Source: Pseudogemmobacter bohemicus (GTDB lineage Bacteria; Pseudomonadota; Alphaproteobacteria; Rhodobacterales; Rhodobacteraceae). From it: a DNA stretch of 64,000 nucleotides. Location: assembly GCF_003290025.1 (NCBI RefSeq), contig NZ_QNHG01000006.1, forward strand, positions 66,260 to 130,259. Reading direction: 5' to 3'. The notes beneath the pieces are model-generated. The model made no database searches and was not told where the DNA came from. It saw only the letters and a program-made list of their open reading frames with translations. Positions 17,138-26,218 of this stretch are shown here, piece by piece. The position numbers were made by a program, and so were the translations under genes. The number at the start of each line of letters is the position of its first letter. Position 1 is the stretch's first letter.

Positions 17138-18664
17138 ATGACCACCGAAACCGCCGCCCGCGAGACCATTGCCGAACAGGCCGCTGCCATCCTGACCCGT
17201 CTCGGCGTCGAGCCTGAGCTTTATACCGGCGGCAGCCTCGCCTCCTTCTCGCCGGTGACCGGGGAAGAGATCGCACGCCTGGCCGTGACGCCGGCCGCGG
17301 ATGCCGTAACCCGCGCCCGGGCGGCGTTTCAGAGCTGGCGCCTCGTCCCCGCCCCCCGGCGCGGCGAGCTGGTGCGGCTTTTGGGCGAGGAACTCCGCGC
17401 CGCGAAGGAAGACCTTGGGCGCCTGGTGTCGATCGAGGCCGGCAAGATCCTCTCCGAGGGCCTCGGTGAGGTGCAGGAGATGATCGACATCTGCGATTTC
17501 GCGACCGGCCTCTCGCGCCAGCTTTACGGGCTGACCATCGCGACCGAGCGCCCCGGCCACCGCATGATGGAGGTCTGGCACCCGCTGGGCGTCACCGCCG
17601 TGATCACCGCCTTCAACTTTCCGGTGGCGGTCTGGTCGTGGAATACCGCCCTGGCACTGGTCTGCGGCAATGCGGTGATCTGGAAACCCTCCGAGAAAAC
17701 GCCGCTGACCGCGCTGGCCAGTCATGCCATCCTCGCCCGCGCACTGGCACGGTTCGGCGACGCACCCGAGGGCCTGTCGCAGCTGCTGATCGGTGGGCCG
17801 GAAACCGGCGAGGCGCTGGTAAACGATCCCGGCGTGGCGCTGGTCTCTGCCACCGGCTCGACCCGGATGGGCCGCATCGTCGGGCCGAAAGTCGCGGCGC
17901 GCTTTGGCCGCAGCATTCTTGAGCTGGGCGGCAACAATGCCGGCATCGTGACGCCTTCGGCCCGGCTTGATATGGCTTTGCGCGCGATTGCCTTTGGCGC
18001 CATGGGCACGGCGGGGCAGCGCTGCACCACTTTGCGCCGGCTTTTCGTGCATGAGAGCCTCTATGACGCGCTGGTGCCGGGGCTGCGCAAGGCCTGGGCC
18101 TCGGTCAGCATCGGCAATCCGCTGACCTCGCCGGCGCTTGTCGGGCCGCTGATCGACGGCCAGGCCTTTGACACGATGCAAAAGGCGCTGGACGCCGCCC
18201 GCGCGCTCGGCGCCCGGGTGACCGGCGGCGAGCGCGTGATGGTCGAGGGCGAGACCGCCTTTTACGCCCGCCCCGCGCTGGTCGAGATGCAGGCCCAGGC
18301 CGGCCCGGTGCTCGAGGAAACCTTTGCCCCGATCCTCTATGTGATGAAATACAGCGATTTCGACGCGGTGATCGAACAGCACAACGCCGTCGGCGCCGGG
18401 CTGTCTTCATCGGTTTTCACCACCGATCTGCGCGAGATGGAGCAGTTCCTCTCGGCGGCCGGCTCTGATTGCGGCATCGCCAATGTCAATATCGGCACCT
18501 CGGGCGCAGAGATCGGCGGCGCTTTCGGCGGCGAGAAGGAAACCGGCGGCGGGCGCGAAAGCGGCTCGGACGCCTGGAAGGGCTATATGCGGCGCCAGAC
18601 CAACACCATCAACTATTCCAGCAGCCTGCCGCTGGCCCAGGGCGTGGTCTTCGATATCGGCTGA
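17138..18664 (+). CDS. amaB: ALDH7-type aldehyde dehydrogenase (aminoadipate-semialdehyde type)
   Basis: 508 residues. The sequence has ALDH7 hallmarks: general base E262 in LELGGNNAGI and catalytic C296 in GTAGQRCTT. The cofactor site IWKPSEKTPL is present and ANVNIGTSGAEIGGAFGGEK is a near-invariant ALDH7 stretch. Members oxidise L-2-aminoadipate 6-semialdehyde (as its cyclic piperideine form) to aminoadipate in lysine catabolism. The gene stands alone after tetR; a GAGGA site lies upstream of ATG 17138. The lysine role comes from family knowledge; no other lysine genes are adjacent. Confidence 0.85.
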   Translation: MTTETAARETIAEQAAAILTRLGVEPELYTGGSLASFSPVTGEEIARLAVTPAADAVTRARAAFQSWRLVPAPRRGELVRLLGEELRAAKEDLGRLVSIEAGKILSEGLGEVQEMIDICDFATGLSRQLYGLTIATERPGHRMMEVWHPLGVTAVITAFNFPVAVWSWNTALALVCGNAVIWKPSEKTPLTALASHAILARALARFGDAPEGLSQLLIGGPETGEALVNDPGVALVSATGSTRMGRIVGPKVAARFGRSILELGGNNAGIVTPSARLDMALRAIAFGAMGTAGQRCTTLRRLFVHESLYDALVPGLRKAWASVSIGNPLTSPALVGPLIDGQAFDTMQKALDAARALGARVTGGERVMVEGETAFYARPALVEMQAQAGPVLEETFAPILYVMKYSDFDAVIEQHNAVGAGLSSSVFTTDLREMEQFLSAAGSDCGIANVNIGTSGAEIGGAFGGEKETGGGRESGSDAWKGYMRRQTNTINYSSSLPLAQGVVFDIG

Positions 18665-18800
18665 ACCCGCGCAGCGATCAATCAGATTTGCACTGCTGCC
18701 CACGCCGCTTTGCGCTAAGCTTCTGTCCGGAGCAAATGTCGAGGGAAGTCCGGGCCAGGGTCCGGGCCTGGTTTCGGGCGGGGTGCAATGACCGATCACA

Positions 18801-19124
18801 ATGACTGACAGGGAACTGTCCGGGGGGCTCTCTGCGGCCCTGCATGCACTGCTGTCCGAGGCCGCCCTGGCGCCTGACGGCATCCTCTCGCTGACAGATG
18901 ATCCCCGTGGCGAAGAGGTGGTCGCCCTGGCCGAGCGGCTGACCGATCTGGGCCTTTTCCGCATCGTCACCGCGCGGCGCTACCGGCTGAGCGATGCCGG
19001 CAAAGCCGCGCTGGAGCCCCGGGGCCGCCGGTCCCGCCCGCAACCCGCGCCTGCGGCGCCGGGCGAAGGCGATGCGGCCGAGCCGAAAGGGTTCTGGAAA
19101 CGCCTGTTCGGCGGCAAGAGCTGA
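18801..19124 (+). CDS. Small hypothetical protein
   Basis: 107 residues of unknown function. The first two thirds look like a small helical, winged-helix-like fold (ILSLTDDPRG, LAERLTDLGLF, RYRLSDAGKAALEPRG), followed by a proline- and arginine-rich linker and a conserved-looking end GFWKRLFGGKS. The codon pattern fits a real gene, but no clear ribosome-binding site precedes ATG 18801 and an in-frame stop lies just upstream. It ends 7 bases before the convergent sensor kinase gene. Confidence 0.55.
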   Translation: MTDRELSGGLSAALHALLSEAALAPDGILSLTDDPRGEEVVALAERLTDLGLFRIVTARRYRLSDAGKAALEPRGRRSRPQPAPAAPGEGDAAEPKGFWKRLFGGKS

Positions 19125-19131
19125 GCCCGGA

Positions 19132-20475
19132 TCAGGCCAGGCCCCCGACCGGCGCGACCCCGGCCGGCAGCACGAGCTCCACTTCCAGCCCGCCGCCCGG
19201 GCGGTTGCGCAGCGCCATGTTGCCGCCATGCTCTGCCACGATCCGCCTTGTGATCGCGAGGCCGAGACCGATCCCGCCGGTATCGCGCGAGCGGCTTTCC
19301 TCGCCACGCACAAAGGGTTCCAGCACCTCGGTCAGCCGGCTCTCGGGAATGCCGGGCCCGCGGTCGCTGACCGTGATCGCCGCGCCGCCCTCGATCCGCG
19401 CAAGGCTGACCCGTGCCGATCCGGCATAGCGCAGCGCATTGTCGATCAGATTGCTGACCGCGCGGCGGATCGCCACCATCCGCACCGGCGCGCTGACCGG
19501 CTCATGGGCGGCGAAATTCACCCCCGCACGCCCACAAAGATCGGCCAGCATATCGCGCAGATCGGTGTCGCGCCGCTCCTCTGCCTCGCCCCCCTCGCGG
19601 GTGAAGCGCAGGATATCCTCGGTCATCACCGTCATATCCTCCAGCGTGCGGATCATCGGAAGGCGCAGGGTGTCATCCTCGACCCCCTCGACCCTCAGCC
19701 GCAGGCTGGTGATCGGCGTGCGCAGATCATGCCCGACCGAGGCCAGCATCCGCCGCCGGTCCTCCTCGAAATCGGCGATCTGGCTTTGCATTGTGTTGAA
19801 AGACGCCGCCGCATCGCGGATCTCGCGCGGCCCGGTCTCGTCCAGCCGGACCGAGTGATCCCCCTTCCCCGCCGCCAGCGAGGCGCGGGCCAGCTTTTCC
19901 AAAGGCCGCGTCATCTGGTTCAGGAAGAACAGCCCGATCAGCAACGCCACTGCCAGCGAGGCGATCAGCGGGATGAAAAAGGTGCCTTTCTGCCGCCAGA
20001 CATTGGCGCCGCTCAGCGGATAGACCAGCGAATTCAGCCATTCATCCTTGCGCACCCCTTCGTCCAGCCGGACCGAGATGATCAACAGCGCCGGGCCACG
20101 CTCGTCAAAGCGATGGCGAGGCCCGGGCCGCGTCACGCGGATCTCATGGCCAGGCAAGGCGCGGCGAATCTCATCGGCAATGTCGCCCAGCTCGGCGCCG
20201 GCGCGGCGCGTCAGCGGTTTGGACTCGATTGAAAAGCGGGTATAGCCGGTGGCCGAGCGCTGCACGATCGCCTCGCCGGTCTCGCGGTCGGTTTCCTCGA
20301 TGGTGTCGATCAGCGCCACCAGCCGGCCCATATCATGCTGCACCCGGATCGCCTGGTCAAAGGCGGTGCCCTCCCGCGCCAGAATCCAGGCCGCCGCGAT
20401 GTTGCAAAACAGGAGCGAGGCGATCAGCAACAGCGCGAAACGGCCGTGGATGCTGTCAGGAAGCCGGACCCGCAT
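19132..20475 (-). CDS. Sensor histidine kinase (PfeS-like position)
   Basis: 447 residues. There are two membrane helices (about 13-33 and 166-187) enclosing a periplasmic sensor domain, then a HAMP domain (188-240), a dimerisation/phosphoacceptor domain with H249 in SVGHDLRTP, and an HATPase domain with N-box NLIDNALRYA, G1 DRGPGIP and G2 GGIGLGLAI. It should autophosphorylate and pass phosphate to the response regulator encoded 3 bases upstream. The pair is divergent from a FepA-like receptor, recalling PfeR-PfeS of Pseudomonas, where the kinase senses ferric enterobactin. Iron sensing here is inference. Confidence 0.92.
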   Translation of the reverse strand: MRVRLPDSIHGRFALLLIASLLFCNIAAAWILAREGTAFDQAIRVQHDMGRLVALIDTIEETDRETGEAIVQRSATGYTRFSIESKPLTRRAGAELGDIADEIRRALPGHEIRVTRPGPRHRFDERGPALLIISVRLDEGVRKDEWLNSLVYPLSGANVWRQKGTFFIPLIASLAVALLIGLFFLNQMTRPLEKLARASLAAGKGDHSVRLDETGPREIRDAAASFNTMQSQIADFEEDRRRMLASVGHDLRTPITSLRLRVEGVEDDTLRLPMIRTLEDMTVMTEDILRFTREGGEAEERRDTDLRDMLADLCGRAGVNFAAHEPVSAPVRMVAIRRAVSNLIDNALRYAGSARVSLARIEGGAAITVSDRGPGIPESRLTEVLEPFVRGEESRSRDTGGIGLGLAITRRIVAEHGGNMALRNRPGGGLEVELVLPAGVAPVGGLA

Positions 20476-20478
20476 CGG

Positions 20479-21219
20479 TCAGAGATCCGGCCGCACATCG
20501 TCGACGATGCGGTAACCGCCGCCCCAGTCGGTCAGCAGGATGCGGGGCGCGCGGGCATTGTCGCCCAGCTTGCGGCGCAGGCGGAAGATGCAGTTATCGG
20601 CGGCGCGCATTGTGGTGGTGCCGCCCTTGCGGCTGATCAGCCGGGCGATGTCATCGCGGCTGAGCACGCCGCCCGGGTGATCCAGCAAAGCCTCCAGCAG
20701 CCGGTTCTCGCCCGAGGTCAGCCCGACTTCGGCCCCGTCGGGCAGGTGCACCACCTGGGCCTGGGGGTCATGCAGGATGCCCGCGAAACGGCGCCGCTCG
20801 GTCGCGGGGCCGGGCCGGGCCAGGCTGCCCCGGCGCAGCACGGCGTGAATGCGCGACAGGAGTTCGCGCGGGTTGAAAGGCTTGGTCACATAATCATCGG
20901 CACCAAGATCGAGGCCCCGGATCTTGTTCGCATCGCTGTGCAGCGCGGTCAGCATGATCACCGGCACCCGCGCGCCGCCTGCCCCGCTCATCAGCGCGCG
21001 GCAAAAGCTCAGGCCATCCTCGCCCGGCATCATCAGGTCGAGAATGATCAGGCTGATCTGTTCGGCCCGCAGCTCCGCGCGCGCCTCATCCGCCGAGGCC
21101 GCCGCCACCGCATCCAGCCCGCTCCGGATCAGATACTGGCAAAGCGAGTCCCGGATATCTGCGGAATCGTCAACGACCAGCAGCTTTGGCAACTGTTTCT
21201 GAGGGACGGTTCTGTTCAT
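20479..21219 (-). CDS. OmpR-family response regulator (PfeR-like position)
   Basis: 246 residues. The receiver domain (12-125) has the acidic pair VVDDS, phosphoacceptor D61 in LIILDLMMPGEDG and the conserved lysine in YVTKPF. The C-terminal winged-helix domain (about 145-245) ends in LTDWGGGYRI, typical of OmpR/PhoB proteins. It is followed immediately by its kinase gene. The start is ATG 21219 with an AGGGG site ten bases upstream; an in-frame TTG lies at 21225. Its likely target is the divergent fepA promoter, which carries a long palindrome. Confidence 0.93.
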   Translation of the reverse strand: MNRTVPQKQLPKLLVVDDSADIRDSLCQYLIRSGLDAVAAASADEARAELRAEQISLIILDLMMPGEDGLSFCRALMSGAGGARVPVIMLTALHSDANKIRGLDLGADDYVTKPFNPRELLSRIHAVLRRGSLARPGPATERRRFAGILHDPQAQVVHLPDGAEVGLTSGENRLLEALLDHPGGVLSRDDIARLISRKGGTTTMRAADNCIFRLRRKLGDNARAPRILLTDWGGGYRIVDDVRPDL

Positions 21220-21390
21220 CCGCAAAGGGCCCCTGGCGCGCGGCTCGGGCGCTGGATTTCCAGGGGATTCCCCCGGAGCGGAGCCTCTTGCACCTTAGCC
21301 CCGCGCCAGCGCGCAAACAACGTGGCGAGGTTGCCACATTCCTGAGTGAATTTCCAGGAAAATCCCCGCAAAACCCCGCAACCCATGACA

Positions 21391-21414
21391 GTTTGCGACA
21401 GTTCTGTCGCGAAC
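21391..21414. promoter_or_regulatory. Long palindrome in the fepA/two-component intergenic region
   Basis: Arms GTTTGCGACAG (21391-21401) and CTGTCGCGAAC (21404-21414) pair at 10 of 11 positions around TT, 89 bases before the fepA start. Shorter repeats lie nearby: GTGGC-N6-GCCAC at 21322-21337 and TTTCCAGGAAA at 21351-21361. This is the best candidate for the binding site of the adjacent response regulator. Confidence 0.55.
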
Positions 21415-21502
21415 GGCTTGCCCCCGGCCGGTGAGACGGCATGAGACCCCGGCAAAGCCCGCTTGTCGCCAGCCAGAAACCCCGATTCCACGGAGTCTTG
21501 TG

Positions 21503-23752
21503 ATGAAGACCCATTCATCGCGCCTTGCATCCTGCACGGCGTTGTTTCTGGTCCTTTCCACCGGTTTTTCGGTAACGCCCGCATTTGCCCAGTCGGCAGA
21601 GGATGACGACGAGGTGGTCGAACTCGGCACCATCGTGCTTTCGGCTGAAGAGCAGATCAAACAGGCGCTTGGCGTCTCGACCATCACCGCCGAAGACCTG
21701 GCGAAGACACCGGTGATGAACGACATCTCGGAAGTCGTGCGCAAGATGCCGGGTGTGAACCTGACCGGCTCTTCGGCCTCGGGTCAGCGCGGCAACCAGC
21801 GCCAGATCGACCTGCGCGGCATGGGGCCGGAAAACACCCTGATCCTGATCGACGGCAAGCCGGTCAATTCGCGCAACGCGGTCAAGATGGGCCGCAATGG
21901 CGAGCGCGACTCCCGTGGCGATTCCAACTGGGTGCCGGCGGAACTGATCGAGCGGATCGAGGTCATCCGCGGCCCGGCCGCCGCGCGTTACGGCTCGGGT
22001 GCCTCGGGCGGTGTGGTCAATATCGTGACCAAACGCCCCGACACCTTTACCGGCCAGGTCGGGCTGCATTACACCAAATCGCAAAGCGATGACGAAGGCG
22101 ACAGCCGCCGCGCCTCGTTCATGCTGGCCGGCCCGGCAGGCGAGCGTCTGACCTTCCGCGTCTTTGGTGGCTATAACAAGACCAGCCCGGACGCCCTGGA
22201 TATCAACCAGGAGGCCATTGCCGGCAATGGCGGCACCAATCTTCTTGCCGGCCGCGAAGGTGTGGTGAACAAGGATATCGGCGCGCTGGTCACCTGGGCG
22301 GTTGCCGATGGCCACGAGATCGACTTCGAGGCGAATTTCTCCCGTCAGGGCAACGTCTTCGCCGGCGACACCCAGCTTGGCTCGATCGGCACGGTTCCCG
22401 CCTCGCACTGGGGCGAAGAGACCAACCGCATGTTCCGCCGCACCTATGCGATCACCCATCGCGGCGAATATGATTTCGGCACCTCGAACAGCTATCTGCA
22501 ATATGAAAGCACCGCCAATACCCGGCTTTGCGAAGGCCGCGCGGGCGCGAGCGAAGGCGCAATCGCCAATTGCTTTGACTCCGACGGCGACGGTGTGAAT
22601 GACACCGTGGCCTTCAACACGATCACGCTGGAAAACATCACCGCAAAAACCGAATGGATCCTGCCGACGCAACTCTTCGGCCGCGCCGCTACGGTAACGC
22701 TGGGTGGCGAGTTCCGCCGTGAGAAGATCAACGATCCGGTCTCGATCCTGACCAGCCTTCCCGGCACCATTACCGACCCCACCCTGGTCAACAATGCCGC
22801 CGATCGCGATCCGGTGCTGGCGATGAACCGCGTCGGCCTCTATGCCGAGGCCAATATCGAATGGTCGGACAATCTGATCATCACCCCCGGCCTGCGCTAT
22901 GACTATTCGGACGCTTTCGGCGGCAATGCCTCGCCCAGCCTGAATGCCGAATACCGCTTCACCGACGAATGGAAGATGAAGCTCGGCATCGCCCGCGCCT
23001 TCAAGACCCCGAACGTCTTCCAGCTGAACCCGGGCTATGTCTATACCACGAACGGCAATGGCTGCCCCTGGGTCAATGGCGTGCGTCTGACCGGACCCTG
23101 CTATGTGGTCGGCAACCCGGATCTCGACCCGGAGATCAGCGTCAACAAAGAGATCGGCTTCGCCTATGAGGGCGATAACGGCATCAATGCCAGCCTGACC
23201 TGGTTCCAAAACGACTATAAGAACAAGATCCAGTCTGGCCAGATCCAGGAGAACCCCGGCGCCACGTCGAACCGGCTCTTCCGCTGGGAGAATACCGGGC
23301 CAGCCGTGGTCGAAGGGATCGAGGGCAATTTCTCGACCCGGATCGGCGAGACGCTGACCCTGAACACCAACCTGACCTATATGATCGACTCGAAGATCAA
23401 GGCGACCGGTCAGCCGCTGTCGCTGGTGCCCGATTACACGATCAACGCCTCGCTGGACTGGCAGGCGCGTGACGATCTGGGCTTCACCCTTTCGGCCACC
23501 CATTACGGCCCGATCCAGCCCTCGGCGGTCAGCGCCGTGACCAATGCGGTCACCGCCAATCCGAACGAGCGCGGCGGCTATACGCTGTTCAACCTGGACA
23601 TGAACTGGGATGTGTCCGGGACGGCGCGGGTGACCGCCGGTGTGACCAACCTCTTCGACAAGAAGATCTACCGCACCGAGACCTCCGCCGGCTCGAACAC
23701 CTTCAACGAGCCGGGCCGCGCCTTCTATGTCGGCCTGACCAAAACCTTCTGA
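21503..23752 (+). CDS. fepA: TonB-dependent catecholate siderophore receptor (FepA type)
   Basis: 749 residues. A signal peptide ends at AFA-QS (residue 29). A plug domain follows, with the FepA-like run QIDLRGMGPENTLILIDGKPV and IEVIRGPAAARYGSGASGGVVNI, then a 22-strand barrel ending in the aromatic C-terminus VGLTKTF, as outer-membrane proteins need. It should import ferric enterobactin-like catecholates with energy from TonB. ATG 21503 has a GGAG site; the frame extends to 21431. It is divergent from a two-component system and followed by a YncE-like gene. The sequence around its stop is tandemly duplicated (23744-23771). Confidence 0.92.
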   Translation: MKTHSSRLASCTALFLVLSTGFSVTPAFAQSAEDDDEVVELGTIVLSAEEQIKQALGVSTITAEDLAKTPVMNDISEVVRKMPGVNLTGSSASGQRGNQRQIDLRGMGPENTLILIDGKPVNSRNAVKMGRNGERDSRGDSNWVPAELIERIEVIRGPAAARYGSGASGGVVNIVTKRPDTFTGQVGLHYTKSQSDDEGDSRRASFMLAGPAGERLTFRVFGGYNKTSPDALDINQEAIAGNGGTNLLAGREGVVNKDIGALVTWAVADGHEIDFEANFSRQGNVFAGDTQLGSIGTVPASHWGEETNRMFRRTYAITHRGEYDFGTSNSYLQYESTANTRLCEGRAGASEGAIANCFDSDGDGVNDTVAFNTITLENITAKTEWILPTQLFGRAATVTLGGEFRREKINDPVSILTSLPGTITDPTLVNNAADRDPVLAMNRVGLYAEANIEWSDNLIITPGLRYDYSDAFGGNASPSLNAEYRFTDEWKMKLGIARAFKTPNVFQLNPGYVYTTNGNGCPWVNGVRLTGPCYVVGNPDLDPEISVNKEIGFAYEGDNGINASLTWFQNDYKNKIQSGQIQENPGATSNRLFRWENTGPAVVEGIEGNFSTRIGETLTLNTNLTYMIDSKIKATGQPLSLVPDYTINASLDWQARDDLGFTLSATHYGPIQPSAVSAVTNAVTANPNERGGYTLFNLDMNWDVSGTARVTAGVTNLFDKKIYRTETSAGSNTFNEPGRAFYVGLTKTF

Positions 23753-23771
23753 TCCACGACCTTCTGATCCA
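23744..23771 (+). repeat. 15-base tandem duplication across the fepA stop codon
   Basis: ACCTTCTGATCCA occurs twice with a 15-base period. The period is a multiple of three, so a second TGA lies in frame five codons after the first. Confidence 0.8.
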
Positions 23772-23782
23772 TGCCAATGGCC

Positions 23783-23801
23783 TGGCCGGACATTCCGGCC
23801 A
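23783..23801 (+). terminator. Hairpin between fepA and the YncE-like gene
   Basis: Perfect 8-bp stem TGGCCGGA/TCCGGCCA with a CAT loop. No T tract follows, so it may only partly end fepA transcription or stabilise the upstream message. Confidence 0.5.
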
Positions 23802-23828
23802 AGCATCCCCCTGTCAGAAAGAAAACCC

Positions 23829-25223
23829 ATGTTTTCAAAAGCATTCCGTCCGCTGATCGGTGCCTCTGCCCTTGCGCTCACGCTGGCCGGCACGGCATCG
23901 GCCGAAACCGTCTTCACCCCGGTAAGCGAATTCACCGGCCGCATCTCTGCCGCAAGCACCGAACGCGGCGTGCCGGTCTATAAGGGCAGCAAGGTCGTCA
24001 TCTCGGGCGAAGGGCTGATCCCCGGCCAGGAGATCACCCTGATGCGCGGCCCCCATGTCCTGAACAGTGCCGCCCCGCTGGTGGTCGATGCCGGGGGCAA
24101 ATTCACCTTCGATCTGGATATCGACGCAGAGGCCGCGACCGGGCTGCAACCGGTGCTGGTGATCGCCGAAAAGCCTGCCGCCGCCGAGGTGGTGACGCTG
24201 AAAATCTCGCCGGAAGTGCCTCTGTCGGGGGCTGAGAAATTCGCCATCGCCAATGGCCCGGTGACGCGCGGCCTGTATCAGGTGGCTTATTCGAAAGCCT
24301 CGGATGCGGTGTTTGTGACCTCGGCCGTAGGCCGCCCGCCGGTCAAACAATCGGCACTGACCAAGCTGGATGCGAATACGCTGGAACAGCTGGCACAGGT
24401 CTCGCCCGAGGCTGCGCCGCCCCGCGAGAATGGCGAGGATGCCGGCCTCTTCGCGCTTTACGGCGTGGGCGTCGATGATGTGAACGGCACCGTCTGGGCG
24501 ACCAATACCCGCCAGGACACGCTCTCGGTTTACAAACAATCCGACCTCTCGCTGGTCAAACAGTTCGCGCCGGGCACGGTGAACCATGCCCGCGATGTGG
24601 TGATCGACGAGGTCAATGGCCGCGCCTATGCCTCGGCCACCCGCACCGGCAATATCGAGGTGTTTGACACCGCGACGCTGGAGCAGCTGGAACCCATCGT
24701 GATCACCTCGGCCGAACGGGGCGGCGAATGGTCGGCCATGGCGCTGGATATCGACACGGCTTCCGGCACGCTGGTCAATGTCTCGATGAGCACCGATGAG
24801 CTGGCGGTCGTCGATCTGAAGACCGGCGCCGTGAAAGTGATCGCGTTGCCGGGCGCCAAAGGCGCGGCCGGGGTGGCTTATGACGCTGCGGAAGGCCTCG
24901 CTTTCGTCGTCTCGCAGCAATCCGACAATGTGCTGGTGGTCGATGTGGCCAAAGGCGAGGTGATCCATGACCTGGCCGTTGGCGCGCAGCCGCTGAACGT
25001 CACCTGGGATGCGGTATCGAAGGCCGCCTATATCGCCAATCGCGGCGCCGGCACCATCACGGTCGTCAATGGCAAAGGCGAGATCGTCGCCAATCTCGAT
25101 GCCGGCAATTCGACCAATCAGCTGCGCGCCGATGGTCAGGGCCGCATCTGGGCGGTGAACAAGGCTCGCGGAGAGGATGATCCGACCGGCGACAATCTCT
25201 GGCGCCTGACCCCGGCCCAGTAA
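23829..25223 (+). CDS. YncE-like periplasmic beta-propeller protein
   Basis: 464 residues with a Sec signal peptide cleaved near TASA-ET (residue 25). After an N-terminal beta-rich part, the body has repeated propeller blades with the YncE/NHL-like patterns GVDDVNGTVWATNTRQDTL, VVIDEVNGRAYASA and VDVAKGEVIHDLAVG. E. coli yncE lies next to the TonB receptor gene yncD and is iron-regulated, so the placement 76 bases after fepA suggests a linked role in iron-siderophore handling. The exact function is unknown even in E. coli. Confidence 0.8.
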   Translation: MFSKAFRPLIGASALALTLAGTASAETVFTPVSEFTGRISAASTERGVPVYKGSKVVISGEGLIPGQEITLMRGPHVLNSAAPLVVDAGGKFTFDLDIDAEAATGLQPVLVIAEKPAAAEVVTLKISPEVPLSGAEKFAIANGPVTRGLYQVAYSKASDAVFVTSAVGRPPVKQSALTKLDANTLEQLAQVSPEAAPPRENGEDAGLFALYGVGVDDVNGTVWATNTRQDTLSVYKQSDLSLVKQFAPGTVNHARDVVIDEVNGRAYASATRTGNIEVFDTATLEQLEPIVITSAERGGEWSAMALDIDTASGTLVNVSMSTDELAVVDLKTGAVKVIALPGAKGAAGVAYDAAEGLAFVVSQQSDNVLVVDVAKGEVIHDLAVGAQPLNVTWDAVSKAAYIANRGAGTITVVNGKGEIVANLDAGNSTNQLRADGQGRIWAVNKARGEDDPTGDNLWRLTPAQ

Positions 25224-25303
25224 GCCCATAGGAACAGTGCAGCCCCCGCCACAGGGCGGGGGCAACAACGCTGCGGCAAAATCTGCAATGGCTCTTGGAT
25301 TTT

Positions 25304-25319
25304 TGCAAAACCTGTTGCA
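25304..25319. promoter_or_regulatory. Candidate operator, GCAA-N6-TTGC class (copy 2)
   Basis: TGCAAAACCTGTTGCA, 5-bp arms TGCAA/TTGCA around 6 bases, 27-42 bases before the start of the RpiR-family gene. Its position suggests that the RpiR protein controls its own gene through the same site class found before the inositol genes. Confidence 0.6.
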
Positions 25320-25345
25320 ATCTGGGCCCTGGGGGAGACCGCCGC

Positions 25346-26218
25346 ATGACCGATATGACGCCGCCGAAAGACTATGAAGAGCTGATCCGCCTCATCCATG
25401 AGCGCCATGATCAGATGAGCAAGACCTATCAGCGGATCTCGGTTTTCCTGACCCAGAATCCCAATGAGGTGGCGGTGCAGTCGGTCAATGCGATTGCCGA
25501 TCGCTGCGGCATCCATGCGTCAAGCTTTGTGCGCTTTGCCCAGGCCCTGGGATATAAGGGTTTCAAAGAGTTGCAGGCGCTGTTCCAGCGCCGTCTCGCC
25601 ACCGCTGCACCCGGATTCGAGGCGCGGGTGAAACTGCTGGAGACCGAGCTGCACACCTCGGGCGGGCGCAGCGAGCTGAGCTTCCTCAGCGATCTGGTGG
25701 TGCGCGATATCGCCTCCCTGCAAGAGATGCTGAACGATATCCGCCAGGAAGATCTGGTAGAGGCCGCAACCCTTTTCCAGGAGGCCGAGACGGTCTACCT
25801 TGTGGGCCAGATGCGCTCGCTGCCGGTGGTCGAGCTGATGCGCTACCAGCTGACCATGATCGGCAAACGCTGCATCCTGCTGGATTCCGCCGGCGGGCTT
25901 TCGACCTATGTGGCCCGCACCATGGGGCCGAAAGATGTGCTGATGGCGGTCTCGTTCCGGTTCTACGCGAAAGAGGTGGTTTCCATCGTCGAAGAGGCGG
26001 GCGCGCGGGGTGTGGGGATCGTCGCGATCTCGGACAGCACGCTGTCACCGCTGGCGAAATCGGCGACGGTGCTGTTCCCGGTGCCGGAACATGATTACAC
26101 CTTCTCGCGCTCGCTGGCGGCGCCGATGTGTCTGGCCCAGGCGCTGACAGTGGCCGTGGCGGCCCGGGTGCAGCAAAATGTCGAGGCGCCGCGCATTCCG
26201 ACGGTGACCGGGACCTAA
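25346..26218 (+). CDS. RpiR-family transcriptional regulator, candidate IolR
   Basis: 290 residues. An N-terminal HTH_6 domain (about 10-85, with VNAIADRCGIHASSFVRFAQALGYKG-type spacing) is followed by a SIS sugar-phosphate-binding domain (about 130-260) containing TVYLVGQMRS and DVLMAVSFRFYAKEV. In rhizobia, RpiR-type IolR represses inositol genes by binding GGAA-N6-TTCC. Here a similarly spaced GCAA-N6-TTGC lies before this gene and five other promoter regions of the locus. ATG 25346 has a GGGGGAG site; the frame extends to 25295 without support. The 3' end overlaps the convergent TauE gene by 4 bases. Confidence 0.88.
   Translation: MTDMTPPKDYEELIRLIHERHDQMSKTYQRISVFLTQNPNEVAVQSVNAIADRCGIHASSFVRFAQALGYKGFKELQALFQRRLATAAPGFEARVKLLETELHTSGGRSELSFLSDLVVRDIASLQEMLNDIRQEDLVEAATLFQEAETVYLVGQMRSLPVVELMRYQLTMIGKRCILLDSAGGLSTYVARTMGPKDVLMAVSFRFYAKEVVSIVEEAGARGVGIVAISDSTLSPLAKSATVLFPVPEHDYTFSRSLAAPMCLAQALTVAVAARVQQNVEAPRIPTVTGT

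Noticed and set aside
21515-23959. 814-residue minus-strand frame opposite fepA
   Set aside because: Composition is shadow-like with no domain; the plus strand encodes a full receptor with signal peptide, plug and C-terminal aromatic residue.
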